Assembly: GCF_010548305.1 (NCBI RefSeq)
Contig: NZ_JAAGLV010000004.1
Coordinates: 409,708 to 473,707 of the forward strand
Length of the DNA: 64,000 bases
Reading direction: 5' to 3'
Origin: Streptomyces sp. SID13031
GTDB taxonomy: Bacteria; Actinomycetota; Actinomycetes; Propionibacteriales; Kribbellaceae
Shown here: one piece after another, positions 36,473-46,140 of the stretch
How positions within the stretch are numbered: position 1 is the stretch's first letter
Layout of the letters: every line of letters begins with the position of its first letter
Program-made: the position numbers and the translations under genes
The notes under the pieces: generated by a model
What the model was told of the DNA's origin: nothing
Databases searched by the model: none
Seen by the model: only the letters and a program-made list of their open reading frames with translations

Positions 36473-36820
36473 TCAATCTGGGCCGCGGACCTGGATGTGG
36501 TGCATTCCGGCTGTCCGGGGTAGCCGGCGGCGCTGCGCCCTGGTGGCGATGATCCGTAGTTCGGTTTGCCTGGCGGCGAGGTGGGCTGCGGTGCTCGCAA
36601 TGATCGCGATTGCGGTGTGGTCGAGGCTGGTGACGCCGAGAAGGTCCAGCTGGAATCTGGACGAGTCTTCGCCGGCACACGGCTTTAGCTGCTTGGCGAG
36701 CCGTACGGCGTACGGCCAGTTGAGGGGGCCCTTGATCTCGACGATTGTCCAGTCGCCGACCTGGCGGCGGGTGATGGTAGGCGCGGTGTGCTGATTGGTG
36801 TTGTTGCCCGCGAGCGTCAC
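36473..36820 (-). CDS. STAS-domain protein (anti-sigma factor antagonist-like)
   Basis: A 115-aa single STAS domain. The segments WTIVEIKGPLNWPYAVRLAKQL and FQLDLLGVTSLDHTAIAIIASTAAHLAAR give the beta-strand/alpha-helix order of SpoIIAA/RsbV proteins. The usual phospho-acceptor region reads TSLDHTAI, with Ser or Thr possible. Its ATG overlaps the stop of the SulP transporter gene by 4 nt. SulP carries its own C-terminal STAS domain, so this protein may act in trans on the transporter or in a sigma-factor switch. Confidence 0.75.
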   Translation of the reverse strand: MTLAGNNTNQHTAPTITRRQVGDWTIVEIKGPLNWPYAVRLAKQLKPCAGEDSSRFQLDLLGVTSLDHTAIAIIASTAAHLAARQTELRIIATRAQRRRLPRTAGMHHIQVRGPD

Positions 36821-38541
36821 GAGTTACTGCTTGGGGCAGCGATGTCAGGTTCTGCCGTGGTGTGGTGCAGGATGCCGTTGCTGTGCAGGTGGGCGCGGGC
36901 GGCGTGGATGGCGTCGGGTGTGTTGGGGAAGACGTGGCCGGCGGCGTGGAGTTGGGTGATGACGTCGAGCGCGGCGAGCGGCCGGTTGTGGCCGGGGCGG
37001 ATGCCGGAGATGAGGACGGTCATACCGCGGCGCTGGAGTTTCTGGATGGCGTCTTTGAGGACGAGGGCGCCGCTGGCGTCGATCGCGCTGACGGCTGACA
37101 TCCGCAAGATGACAACGGAGACGGTGGCGACCTCGGACAGTTCGAGGAGGAAGCGGTGGGCGGCGAAGAGCAGGGGGCCGTCGATGCGGTAGGCAACGAT
37201 GTGCTGGTCCAGCAGGGCGCGTTCTTCGGTGGTGTGGTCGCCGGGCAAGTCGGGATGGAGCGGCATCTGGCGCAGGGTGGCGCTGCGGGCGACCGCTCGG
37301 AGCGCCAGCGCTCCGGCCACGATCAGGCCCAGGATGACGGCCTTGACCAGGTCGAGGGCCAAGGTGGCGATCGCGGTGAGGGCCAACACGATGGCGTCGG
37401 AGCGGGTGGCGCGCGCCATTGCCAGCACGGAGCCGACCTCGACCATCCGAATGGCTGTGGCCAGCAGTACGCCGGCCAGGGCCGCGACGGGGATCCTTTC
37501 GACCAGGGGTGCGGCGGTGTAGATGAGCGCTGCGAGGACTGCGGCGTGGATCAGCGCGGCCAGGCGTGAACTGGCTCCGGACCGGACGTTGACCGCGGTC
37601 CGGGCGATCGCGCCGGTGGCAGGTACGCCGCCGAACATCGGGGCGACGAGGTTGGCGATGCCTTGGCCGAACAGTTCGCGGTCTGGGTCGTGGCGGTGGC
37701 TGACGCCCATGCCGTCGGCGACTGCTGCCGACAGCAACGATTCCAGTGCCGCCAGCGCCGCGACGGCAAGCGCCGCCCCGGCCAGCGATGACAGCGCTGA
37801 CACGTCGATGAACGACAGAGACGGGGCGGCGAGCCCGGAGGGCAGCGATCCGATCCGGGCGATGTCGAGGCCGGCCAGTTCGGTCGCGACGGTCGCGACG
37901 ACGACCGCAAGGATGGAGAACGGCACGGCCGGGCGGAGCCGTCCACCGGCCAGGATGGCGACCGCGACGAGGGCCGCGGTCGCGGCTGCGGCCCACTGCG
38001 GGTGCGTGGCGAAGGCCGCCACGGAACGGGCGGCGACAACGGCGACCTGATCGCCGTCGGGTGGGTGGACACCGAGGGCGGTTGGTATCTGCTGCAGGCC
38101 GATGACGGCCGCGATCCCGAGGGTGAACCCCTCGACGACGGGGGCGGGGACGAACGCCATGTAGCGGCCTGCTTTGGCGATGGCCAGGCCGATGAGGATG
38201 AGCCCGGCCATGAGTCCGACGGTCAGCACCCCGGCGGCGCCGTGGGTGTGCATGATCGGCACCAACACGACGGTCATCGCGCCGGTCGGGCCGGAGACCT
38301 GCAGGTTCGAGCCACCGAACGCCGCAGCCAGCGCGCCGGCGATCACTGCGGTGGTGAGCCCGGCCGCGGCGCCCAGGCCGGACGAGATACCGAAACCCAA
38401 GGCGAGCGGCAACGCGACGATCGCGACAGTCAGTCCGGCGATCAGGTCGCGGCGGGGCTGGTGCAGCATCGCGGCCAGGTCGTCGCGGGCAGGGAGCAGC
38501 GACCGTGTCCGTTGCCAGACACGCGACGACGAACGGCTCAT
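36817..38541 (-). CDS. SulP-family anion transporter with C-terminal STAS domain
   Basis: A 574-aa membrane transporter for sulfate, bicarbonate or a related anion. RRDLIAGLTVAIVALPLALGFGISSGLG is the SulP N-terminal signature; NLQVSGPTGAMTVVLVPI follows, then about ten to twelve membrane segments. ELFGQGIANLVAPMFGGVPATGAIARTAVN is the conserved mid-protein motif. A cytoplasmic STAS domain covers about 440-560 (VVILRMSAVSAIDASGALVL). It is coupled to the ArsR regulator upstream and the STAS gene downstream by ATGA overlaps. The anion is not shown; in this low-oxygen block, bicarbonate or sulfate supply are both possible. Confidence 0.9.
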   Translation of the reverse strand: MSRSSSRVWQRTRSLLPARDDLAAMLHQPRRDLIAGLTVAIVALPLALGFGISSGLGAAAGLTTAVIAGALAAAFGGSNLQVSGPTGAMTVVLVPIMHTHGAAGVLTVGLMAGLILIGLAIAKAGRYMAFVPAPVVEGFTLGIAAVIGLQQIPTALGVHPPDGDQVAVVAARSVAAFATHPQWAAAATAALVAVAILAGGRLRPAVPFSILAVVVATVATELAGLDIARIGSLPSGLAAPSLSFIDVSALSSLAGAALAVAALAALESLLSAAVADGMGVSHRHDPDRELFGQGIANLVAPMFGGVPATGAIARTAVNVRSGASSRLAALIHAAVLAALIYTAAPLVERIPVAALAGVLLATAIRMVEVGSVLAMARATRSDAIVLALTAIATLALDLVKAVILGLIVAGALALRAVARSATLRQMPLHPDLPGDHTTEERALLDQHIVAYRIDGPLLFAAHRFLLELSEVATVSVVILRMSAVSAIDASGALVLKDAIQKLQRRGMTVLISGIRPGHNRPLAALDVITQLHAAGHVFPNTPDAIHAARAHLHSNGILHHTTAEPDIAAPSSNS

Positions 38542-38891
38542 CGAGTCGTGGCCTCGGCCTCGCGAAGCTCCGCGAGCAACTCACCTTGGGTCGTGATCAA
38601 GGTCGTCAGGATCCGGCGAGCGGTGCGCAGCAACTCGGCGACATCACCACTGGCGATCTCGTAGACCACGCTCGATCCGTCCCGACGGGACACCACGATT
38701 CCGTGCCGGCGCAGCACGGCGAGCTGCTGCGACAAGCTCGACGGCTCGATCGCGATCTCGGCCAGCAGGTCACGTACCGGTCGCGGACCGCCCTGCAGGA
38801 GCTCCAGCACCCGGATCCGCACCGGGTGGCCGAGCATCCGGAAAAACTCTGCCTTGGCCTGATACAGCGGAACCATCGCCGTACTGCTCAT
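38538..38891 (-). CDS. ArsR-family winged-helix repressor
   Basis: A 117-aa DNA-binding protein: FFRMLGHPVRIRVLELLQGG, then the helix-turn-helix LLAEIAIEPSSLSQQLAVLRRHGIVVSRRDGSSVVYEIAS. It has no cysteine and no obvious metal ligands, so it probably senses something other than arsenic or zinc, as the redox- or sulfur-sensing ArsR branches do. It is coupled to the SulP gene (4-nt overlap) and likely autoregulates the operon through the TTGCAA repeat at 39136. Confidence 0.88.
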   Translation of the reverse strand: MSSTAMVPLYQAKAEFFRMLGHPVRIRVLELLQGGPRPVRDLLAEIAIEPSSLSQQLAVLRRHGIVVSRRDGSSVVYEIASGDVAELLRTARRILTTLITTQGELLAELREAEATTR

Positions 38892-39073
38892 CGCTCACCA
38901 CGCTGGTCGGCCGCAGCGGTTTGAGCGGTGCTGACGTCGACGCCGTTTTCCATCGCGCTCCTCAACAGACTGTCGAGCTCGCCCGTGCGTACGTCGACCG
39001 CGTAGAAGTCACCCTCGGACCGGGCCTGATCCAACGCCTGCCGCGCCTCATGCACGCGGCGTCGCAGGTCCAT
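38888..39073 (-). CDS. Small acidic helical protein of unknown function
   Basis: A 61-aa product, MDLRRRVHEARQALDQARSEG onward, predicted mostly helical. It contains VDVRTGELDSLLRSAMENGVDV and ends in a charged tail. The ATG at 39073 has GAGGGTGAG upstream and is preferred; a start at 39109 would add 12 residues. It overlaps the ArsR start by 4 nt, making it the first gene of the arsR-sulP operon. I do not recognise it; co-factor or sensor partner of the repressor are guesses only. Confidence 0.6.
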   Translation of the reverse strand: MDLRRRVHEARQALDQARSEGDFYAVDVRTGELDSLLRSAMENGVDVSTAQTAAADQRGER

Positions 39074-39135
39074 CGCAAACTCACCCTCGCCCACGAGCAG
39101 CCTCCACATCGTCTGATGACTTCATCATGTATTGA

Positions 39136-39153
39136 ATTGCAAACTTTTGCAAG
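39136..39153. promoter_or_regulatory. Probable ArsR operator (paired TTGCAA elements)
   Basis: ATTGCAAACTTTTGCAAG contains two TTGCAA palindromes four bases apart, in the AT-rich gap upstream of the arsR operon. ArsR-family operators are often short A/T-rich inverted repeats of this kind. A second inverted repeat, TGATGA-CT-TCATCA (39114-39127), lies between it and the first gene. Confidence 0.5.
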
Positions 39154-39233
39154 TCAGCAAGTAGGGGGAGTAGTCGCCTCGGCCGTCATGCGCGTCGAGC
39201 GGGACTCGAAGTGGTCCCTCGTCCCTGCTACTG

Positions 39234-39247
39234 AGGACCTTCGGCAC
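39234..39247 (+). promoter_or_regulatory. DosR/DevR-like 14-bp box upstream of gap
   Basis: AGGACCTTCGGCAC differs by one base from the box found before cydA (GGGACCTTCGGCAC) and resembles the DosR motif class GGGACxTxxGxCCC. It lies about 100 nt before the GAPDH start. Another GGGACT...GGTCCC pair (39200-39217) is just upstream. Confidence 0.5.
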
Positions 39248-39288
39248 TGATCGTCCGGCCGCCCGGGGGCTGGAATGAAGAACTGTAG

Positions 39289-40376
<1,088 letters not shown>

Positions 40377-40377
<1 letters not shown>

Positions 40378-40898
40378 TGGCTGACTCGCCGTACGTCCAC
40401 TGGGAGACCGCACGGGCAGGCTTCACGACGACCGACGCCGCGTACCGCGAGTTCGTCCGGGCGGCCAGGCTGCGTCCGTTGATCGCGACCCAGATCCGTC
40501 GGCTTCGCGAGGGAGCTGACCTCGTCGCTGTCGGAGCGTTCATCCGTACTGCGTTCTTCGACGCGGCGGTCGCCCCTGGCGTGGCCGATGCGATCGCACA
40601 GGGGTACCACGAGCTCGGCGGACCCGAGGCCGAGTTGACCGTGGGCTGTGTCGCGGCCGACGAATTACTCGACGAGTTCCTGACCGGTCCCCAGGAGATC
40701 TTCTTCCACGTCAAGGGTGACCACACTCTGCTGGCTGCCTGCAAACGCTGCTGGGGTTCGGCTTTCACAGACCGGGCCATCCTCTACCGAGAGGTCCGCG
40801 GGATCGATCACCTGTCGGTCACCCCTTGGGTCGGCCTCGAGTTGACGGCGGCGGCGGTGCCCGACTGCGAACCCGTCCTGATCAGTGCTGCGCCGTGA
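40377..40898 (+). CDS. Truncated, degenerate PEP-synthase-like N-domain protein
   Basis: A 173-aa product that resembles only the first part of the ATP-grasp domain of phosphoenolpyruvate synthase/PPDK: ARAGFTTTDAAYREFVRAARL at the start, ending in CKRCWGSAFTDRAILYREVRGIDHLSV (compare CWASLFTDRAISYR...GFDH in the family). The conserved RSSATAEDLP segment reads VGCVAADELLDEF, so the key arginine is lost, and the swivelling His and PEP-binding domains are absent. It cannot be a full PEP synthase. It might be a decayed copy or a regulator-like binding protein for the PPDK nearby. It is coupled to gap. Confidence 0.65.
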
Positions 40899-40955
40899 AG
40901 GCGATGATGACGGGGTAGCGGGGCGGCCCAGGACGCCTTAGCCCGCCCATCGTGC

Positions 40956-40996
40956 GGCTGGCCTTCACACGCCGGTCGGGGTGTGAAAAGCCGGCC
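40956..40996. terminator. Hairpin between convergent genes
   Basis: GGCTGGC...GCCGGCC forms an outer stem and TTCACAC...GTGTGAA an inner stem around a 10-nt loop. It lies in the 191-nt convergent gap between the PEP-synthase-like gene and the nitroreductase, where no gene is seen. A bidirectional terminator is likely. Confidence 0.55.
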
Positions 40997-41089
40997 GCCA
41001 CGGCACTAGGAGTTCGGCTGAGGAGCGACTGCGACCCCTTGCGGGGCGCTCCCCAGTACTACGACCCGTAGTCGGAGTTGGTGGAGACG

Positions 41090-42076
41090 TCAGTGCCACT
41101 CTGTGACGGTTTGCGGCCAGGAGCGGCGTGGTGTGTCGGTGCCTTCCTCGGCGGGAAAGCCGAAGCGGAGGATCAGCTGGGGACGGATGTCGCTGCCGAC
41201 CAGTTCCTGCACCTGGGATCGCAGCTGGGTGTACTCGAGCGCCTGGTTGAGGAACGATGCCGCCAGGTCGCACGACGTCGCGGTGAGCAGTGCGTGTTGT
41301 AGCGCCATTCCGGCCCGGAGCCATTCGGAGGGCCGATCGCCTGGCGTGGTGAGGATGCCGATCAGCGGTTGATGCTCGAATGCGGCGGTCCCGCGATCGG
41401 ACCGCTCGAAGCCGGCCGACAGATCACGGACCATCGCCGCGCTGGTGGGCAGTGAGCCCAGGGCTTCCACTGGTACCCCGTCCACGACGCGCTCGCCGCC
41501 GACCCATTGCTCCCGCTCGGTCAGGCGATCCTCGTCGTGCAGGTCCAGGTCGTCGGCGAGTCTCAGAATGCTTTCCAGCCGCTGGTTTCCGGCCTGGCTC
41601 AGCCAGCTCAGGTCGGCTCCCTCGCAGCGGGCTGCCGCGACGACGAGCTGGCATACCGTTGCCGGGATTCTGATCGGTGTCATCGGCCCGCGATAGGTAT
41701 GGCGCCGGCCGAGTTCGCCGTACAGCCTCGCCAGCGGTGGAGCCGGGGTCTGCCGGCTGCCGAGGAAGACTCGGGTGACGATGTCCTGCCGGTCCGGATC
41801 GGGCTCGGTCGCGAACGTGGTGTCGTAGCCGAGCGTCGCGGCGGCCACGCGGAGGTTGAAGGTGGCGGCGCCCAGGCCGATCAGGATCAGCCGGCCTGAC
41901 CGGTCCTCGGCCGGCAGGCTGCGGTCGGCGTCGAGAATCACGTCGATCACCGGACCGTTGATCTCGAAACGCCACGGTTGGGTGTTGTGCATCGACGGCG
42001 CGGTGCCGGCCGCGCGGATCAGGAAACCGACTTCGTCTCGGTCGAGCAGCGGCTCGGTGGCTCTGGTCGTGGTCAT
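41090..42076 (-). CDS. Acg-family nitroreductase-fold protein
   Basis: A 328-aa member of the Acg/Rv2032-Rv3131 family, flavin-nitroreductase folds strongly induced in dormancy in mycobacteria. The family hallmark AAGTAPSMHNTQPWRFEI near the N-terminus is clear; WVGGERVVDGVPVEALG and FERSDRG mark the middle, and RAGMALQHALLTATSCDLAASFLNQALE the C-terminal half. Flavin or nitro-reductase activity is uncertain in this family; flavin sequestration has been proposed. Its start overlaps the helical protein gene upstream (ATGA), so it ends the pflB-pflA-ppdK transcript. Confidence 0.85.
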   Translation of the reverse strand: MTTTRATEPLLDRDEVGFLIRAAGTAPSMHNTQPWRFEINGPVIDVILDADRSLPAEDRSGRLILIGLGAATFNLRVAAATLGYDTTFATEPDPDRQDIVTRVFLGSRQTPAPPLARLYGELGRRHTYRGPMTPIRIPATVCQLVVAAARCEGADLSWLSQAGNQRLESILRLADDLDLHDEDRLTEREQWVGGERVVDGVPVEALGSLPTSAAMVRDLSAGFERSDRGTAAFEHQPLIGILTTPGDRPSEWLRAGMALQHALLTATSCDLAASFLNQALEYTQLRSQVQELVGSDIRPQLILRFGFPAEEGTDTPRRSWPQTVTEWH

Positions 42077-42570
42077 CGGGGCTCCCTTTCGGCGGCATGG
42101 ACCGCTGTGGTGGTGCGTTGTTCGGACTGCTCCGTCGTCGGGTGGACGGACAACCTTGGGATCTCGAACTCGCGGCCGAAGCGCAGGACGACCTTGCCCA
42201 GGGCTCGCAGGGCAGCGAGGGTCTCGACAGCGCGCAGTTCCAGCTGGGCTGTCTGCCCGCGCCTGATCAGATCGAGCCGAAGCTCCTCCAGCCGGTCGAC
42301 CAACTGCGTGACCTCATCGGTGATGACCGCGCTGTAGACCCTCAGCGCTGCGGGCGCCTCGCTGTCCGGGATCGCCGGCTGGCTCAGGGCGCCATCGGCC
42401 ATGGTCCGGGGGAGTACTTCGCGCCGATAGATGGAGGCGGTCCGCTGCAGTGTGTACAGAAGCTTCTCCGGTTCAGTCCAGCCTTCGCCGGTGTACTCGT
42501 CCTCGAGCGCCGCGAGCTCCCGCTCCCAGCGGGCGAGCTCGGTCCGCAGTGGATCTCCAGGTCTGGCCAT
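42073..42570 (-). CDS. Helical protein of unknown function in the ppdK operon
   Basis: A 165-aa, highly charged, mostly helical product: LRTELARWERELAALEDEYTGEGW, then ITDEVTQLVDRLEELRLDLIRRGQTAQLELRAVETLAALRALG. Parts could form coiled coil. No signal peptide or membrane segment is seen. It starts just after the PPDK stop and overlaps the nitroreductase start by 4 nt, so it is co-translated with both. I do not recognise the family. A regulator of PPDK would be a guess; it does not look like the PPDK kinase/phosphatase RP family. Confidence 0.65.
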   Translation of the reverse strand: MARPGDPLRTELARWERELAALEDEYTGEGWTEPEKLLYTLQRTASIYRREVLPRTMADGALSQPAIPDSEAPAALRVYSAVITDEVTQLVDRLEELRLDLIRRGQTAQLELRAVETLAALRALGKVVLRFGREFEIPRLSVHPTTEQSEQRTTTAVHAAEREPR

Positions 42571-42571
42571 G

Positions 42572-45286
42572 TCAGCGGGTGTCGCTGGTCGTTGATCGGG
42601 CTGCGATCGCGGCCCGGCCGGCCTCGAGTCGGGCTACCGGAATGCGAAAGGGCGAGCAGGAGACGTAGTCGAGACCTGCCTGGGCGAAGAATGCGATCGA
42701 GTCCGGGTCTCCACCGTGTTCCCCGCAGACGCCGATGACGAGGTCGGGATTGGCCTTGCGCCCTTCGTCCACCGCGAGCTGGACCAGCCTGCCGACGCCA
42801 GAACGGTCGAGCGATTCGAACGGTGACACCGCGAAGATGCCGGCGTCGAGGTAGCGGGGGAAGACAGATGCCTCTACGTCGTCTCGGCTGAAGGCCCAGG
42901 TCAGCTGGGTGAGGTCGTTGGTCCCGAAGGAGAAGAAGTCGGCGTGGCGGGCGATGCTCGCCGCGCTGAGAGCAGCTCGTGGAACCTCGATCATCGTCCC
43001 GATCCGCGCGGTGACGGCGCCGCCCGTCTCCGCCGAGACCTCGGCGAGAACCCGCTCGATCTCGGCCCGGACCAGCACCATCTCCTGGTCACTGGCCACG
43101 AGCGGCACCATGATCTCGGGCCGGACGTCCACCCCCTCGGAACTCACCCTGGCTGCAGCCTCGGCGATGGCCCGGGTCTGCATGGCGAACAGGCCGGGGA
43201 TCGCGATGCCCAGCCGTACGCCGCGGAGTCCCAGCATCGGGTTGGTCTCGTGGATCCGCCGTACCGCGCCGAGCAGCCGTTCGGTGTCGGCGTCGTGCTC
43301 ACCGTGATCCTTGGCGAGCGCAACCTGTACGGACAGGGTGGTCAGGTCGGGGAGGAACTCGTGAAGTGGAGGGTCGATGAGCCGGATGGTGACCGGCAGG
43401 CCGTCCATCGAACGGAAGATCTCGGTGAAGTCGGCTCGCTGCAGTGGCTGCAGTTCATCCAGAGCGGCCTGCTGTTCGGCCGGCCCCTCGGCGAGGATCA
43501 GGCGCTCCACGAATTGCCGCCGCGCGCCGAGGAACAGGTGTTCGGTGCGGCACAGGCCGATGCCTTCCGCGCCGAACCGGCGGGCGCGCTGGGCGTCCGT
43601 CGGAGTGTCCGCGTTGGCGTGCACACCGAGCGTGCGTCGCTGGTCCGCGTGGCGAAGGATCCGGTCGACCGACTTGACGACCTCCTGGGCGCCCTCGAGG
43701 TCCGCACTGCTTTCGAAGTACTCGACGACGGGTGAGGCGACGACCGGAACCTCGCCGCGGTAGACCACACCGGTCAGGCCGTCCAGCGACAGCAGATCGC
43801 CTTCGCGGATGACGACCTGACCGGGTGCGGTGGCCATACGTTCTTCGACGTCGACCACCAGCTGTTCCGCGCCGCACACACAGGGCTTTCCCATGCCGCG
43901 GGCAACGACTGCGGCATGGGAGGTCTTTCCACCGCGCGTCGTGAGGATGCCTTTCGAGGCGATCATGCCCGGCAGATCGTCGGGGTTCGTCTCACGCCGG
44001 ATCAGGATCACCGGCCGTCCCTTGCTCGCGAATCGCTGGGCGGCGTCCGAGTCGAAGGCCGCGACTCCGACGGCTGCGCCAGGCGAGGCTCCGACTCCGC
44101 TGACCAGCACCGGCTGGTCGTGATCGGCGGCGAAGCGAGGGAACATCAGCTGCCCGAGCTGCGCGCCGGTCACCCGCAGCAGAGCTTCGTCGAGAGTGAT
44201 GACACCTTCGTCGACGAGCTGCGTTGCGATCCGGAACGCTGCCGCGGCGGTCCGCTTGCCTACCCGGGTCTGGAGGATCCACAGCCGGCCGCGCTCGATG
44301 GTGAACTCGATATCGCACAAATCCTGATAGTGGTGCTCAAGGGTGGCCATCACGGTCACCAGCTGTGCATAGTTCGCCGGGTCGATGATCTCGAGCTGCG
44401 CCAGGGGAACCGTGTTGCGTACGCCGGCGACCACGTCCTCGCCCTGGGCGTTCTGCAGGTAGTCGCCGTAGACGCCGGTCGCTCCCGAACCCGGGTCGCG
44501 GGTGAAAGCGACGCCGGTACCGGAATCGCCGCCACGGTTCCCGAAGACCATCGCCATCACGTTGACCGCCGTACCCAGGTCGTCGGCGATGTGTTCCTGC
44601 CGTCGGTAGAGCGTGGCGCGTGCGGTCGACCACGAGCTGAACACCGCACGGACGGCGTGATCGAGCTGCACGAGCGGATCTTGGGGGAAGGCGCTGCCGG
44701 AGTGTTCGGCGATGACGCGCTTCAAGAGTTCGCAGGTCCGCTCGATCGCGGCGGCAGGGAGGTCTTCTGGTGTGCTGACACCCCATTCGGCGAACTCGGC
44801 TGCCAGGGCCGGCTGCAGCACAGCGTCGGGGAGATCGAGAACCGTCCGTGCGTACATCTGCAACAGACGCCGATAGGAGTCCCAGGCGAAGTGGTCGTCA
44901 CCGGACTGCTTGGCCAGGCCGTGGACCGACTCGTCGTTCAGCCCGATGTCGAGGATCGTCTCCATCATGCCCGGCATCGAGAACCTGGCGCCCGAGCGGA
45001 CGGAGACCAGCAGCGGATCGTCACGGTCACCGAGCCGGCGGTCCAGCACGTTCTCCAGCCGGTGAAGATGGTCGGAGATCTCCTCGGCCAGCCCAGCTGG
45101 GGTGTCACCGGTGGCCAGGTAGGTTTTGCAGGCTGTGGTGGCGATGGTGAAGCCTGGTGGCACCGGTAGCCCGATGCGGGTCATCTCGGCGAGGTTCGCC
45201 CCCTTGCCACCGAGCAGGTCCTTCTGGTCCATGTTTCCATCGGCGAAGTCGAAGACGTAGTTGATGGTCTCCTGGGTGTGTGTCAT
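42572..45286 (-). CDS. ppdK: Pyruvate, phosphate dikinase
   Basis: A 904-aa enzyme interconverting pyruvate + ATP + Pi and PEP + AMP + PPi. The N-terminal ATP-grasp part begins DLLGGKGANLAEMTRIGLPVP, with VRSGARFSMPGMMETILD. The phosphocarrier His is in TRGGKTSHAAVVARGMGKPC, as in PPDK. The PEP domain has GIGLCRTEHLF, and the catalytic Cys in IGVCGEHGGDP, so all three domains appear complete. The ATG at 45286 (GAAGGGAAG upstream) matches family starts better than 45313. In the pfl operon, PPi-linked glycolysis under energy shortage is a sensible role. Confidence 0.96.
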   Translation of the reverse strand: MTHTQETINYVFDFADGNMDQKDLLGGKGANLAEMTRIGLPVPPGFTIATTACKTYLATGDTPAGLAEEISDHLHRLENVLDRRLGDRDDPLLVSVRSGARFSMPGMMETILDIGLNDESVHGLAKQSGDDHFAWDSYRRLLQMYARTVLDLPDAVLQPALAAEFAEWGVSTPEDLPAAAIERTCELLKRVIAEHSGSAFPQDPLVQLDHAVRAVFSSWSTARATLYRRQEHIADDLGTAVNVMAMVFGNRGGDSGTGVAFTRDPGSGATGVYGDYLQNAQGEDVVAGVRNTVPLAQLEIIDPANYAQLVTVMATLEHHYQDLCDIEFTIERGRLWILQTRVGKRTAAAAFRIATQLVDEGVITLDEALLRVTGAQLGQLMFPRFAADHDQPVLVSGVGASPGAAVGVAAFDSDAAQRFASKGRPVILIRRETNPDDLPGMIASKGILTTRGGKTSHAAVVARGMGKPCVCGAEQLVVDVEERMATAPGQVVIREGDLLSLDGLTGVVYRGEVPVVASPVVEYFESSADLEGAQEVVKSVDRILRHADQRRTLGVHANADTPTDAQRARRFGAEGIGLCRTEHLFLGARRQFVERLILAEGPAEQQAALDELQPLQRADFTEIFRSMDGLPVTIRLIDPPLHEFLPDLTTLSVQVALAKDHGEHDADTERLLGAVRRIHETNPMLGLRGVRLGIAIPGLFAMQTRAIAEAAARVSSEGVDVRPEIMVPLVASDQEMVLVRAEIERVLAEVSAETGGAVTARIGTMIEVPRAALSAASIARHADFFSFGTNDLTQLTWAFSRDDVEASVFPRYLDAGIFAVSPFESLDRSGVGRLVQLAVDEGRKANPDLVIGVCGEHGGDPDSIAFFAQAGLDYVSCSPFRIPVARLEAGRAAIAARSTTSDTR

Positions 45287-45364
45287 GGCGAACAACTTCC
45301 CTTCGGCGTACAAGCCCCACTGGTCTGGGTGGGCGGAGTCGGGCGTCCTGGGTGATGGTGGGTT

Positions 45365-45388
45365 GGGCTTTCAGGTCACCTGAAGCCC
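45365..45388. terminator. Hairpin at the pflA stop codon
   Basis: GGGCT-T-TCAGG / CCTGA-AGCCC pairs around a TCA loop, spanning the end of pflA just before ppdK. It may attenuate transcription or protect the pfl part of the mRNA. No T-run follows. Confidence 0.35.
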
Positions 45389-46138
45389 GCGGGCGGTGAA
45401 GATGGCTCGGACGGCCGCTGTCTGATCGAGCGTGGGCACCGGCCGATCGATCAGGGGGAAGGCGATCCCCAGTGCCTCGTACTTCGGCAGCGCGAGTTTG
45501 TGGAACGGGAGCACGTCGACCCGTTCGACAGTGCCGAGGTCTGCGACGAAGTCGGCCAGTGCCTCGACTTCGTCGGCCTTGTCGTTGATGCCGGGAACCT
45601 GGACGAAGCGGATCCACACCCGGCGTTCGAGCCTGGCCAGGCGCTGGGCGAAGCGAAGGGTAGGCGCCAGGTCGCCGCCGCCGGTGATCCGGGTGTAGGT
45701 GTGCGGCGCGAACGCCTTGATGTCGAGCAGGACCAGGTCGGTGTCCAGGAGCAGTTGGTCCGACGCTCGTGCGCCGAGCGCTCCGGAAGTGTCGAGCGCC
45801 GTGCTCACCCCGGCTTCGGCGCAGGCGCGCAGGACGGCCGCGGCGAATCGCGGTTGCAGGAGTGGTTCGCCGCCGGACAGCGTCACACCGCCGCCCGTCC
45901 GGGAGAAGACGTGCTGGTAGCGGTGGACCTTGGCCATCACCGCGGCGACCGACGTCCGCGCGCCGTCGCGTTCCTGCCAGGTATCGGGGTTCTGGCAGTA
46001 GAGGCAACGCAACGGGCAACCGGCCAGGAACAGCACGAGCCTGGTACCGGGACCGTCCACACCGGAAGAGAGATCCCACGAATGGAGAGCACCGGACGCT
46101 GTGGCCAGCCTTTCCTCAGTACTGTTCATGGCAGCCAC
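45371..46138 (-). CDS. pflA: Pyruvate formate-lyase activating enzyme (radical SAM)
   Basis: A 255-aa iron-sulfur enzyme that installs the glycyl radical on PFL using S-adenosylmethionine. The cluster motif is AGCPLRCLYCQNPDTW (CxxxCxxC); GGGVTLSGGEPLLQ binds SAM, and DLVLLDIKAF follows. It has the usual length and lacks the extra ferredoxin insert of glycerol-dehydratase activases. It starts 2 nt after the pflB stop, so the pair is co-translated. It works only at low oxygen because both cluster and radical are oxygen sensitive. Met4 (46129) is an alternative start. Confidence 0.95.
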   Translation of the reverse strand: MAAMNSTEERLATASGALHSWDLSSGVDGPGTRLVLFLAGCPLRCLYCQNPDTWQERDGARTSVAAVMAKVHRYQHVFSRTGGGVTLSGGEPLLQPRFAAAVLRACAEAGVSTALDTSGALGARASDQLLLDTDLVLLDIKAFAPHTYTRITGGGDLAPTLRFAQRLARLERRVWIRFVQVPGINDKADEVEALADFVADLGTVERVDVLPFHKLALPKYEALGIAFPLIDRPVPTLDQTAAVRAIFTARGLQVT

Positions 46139-46140
46139 TG

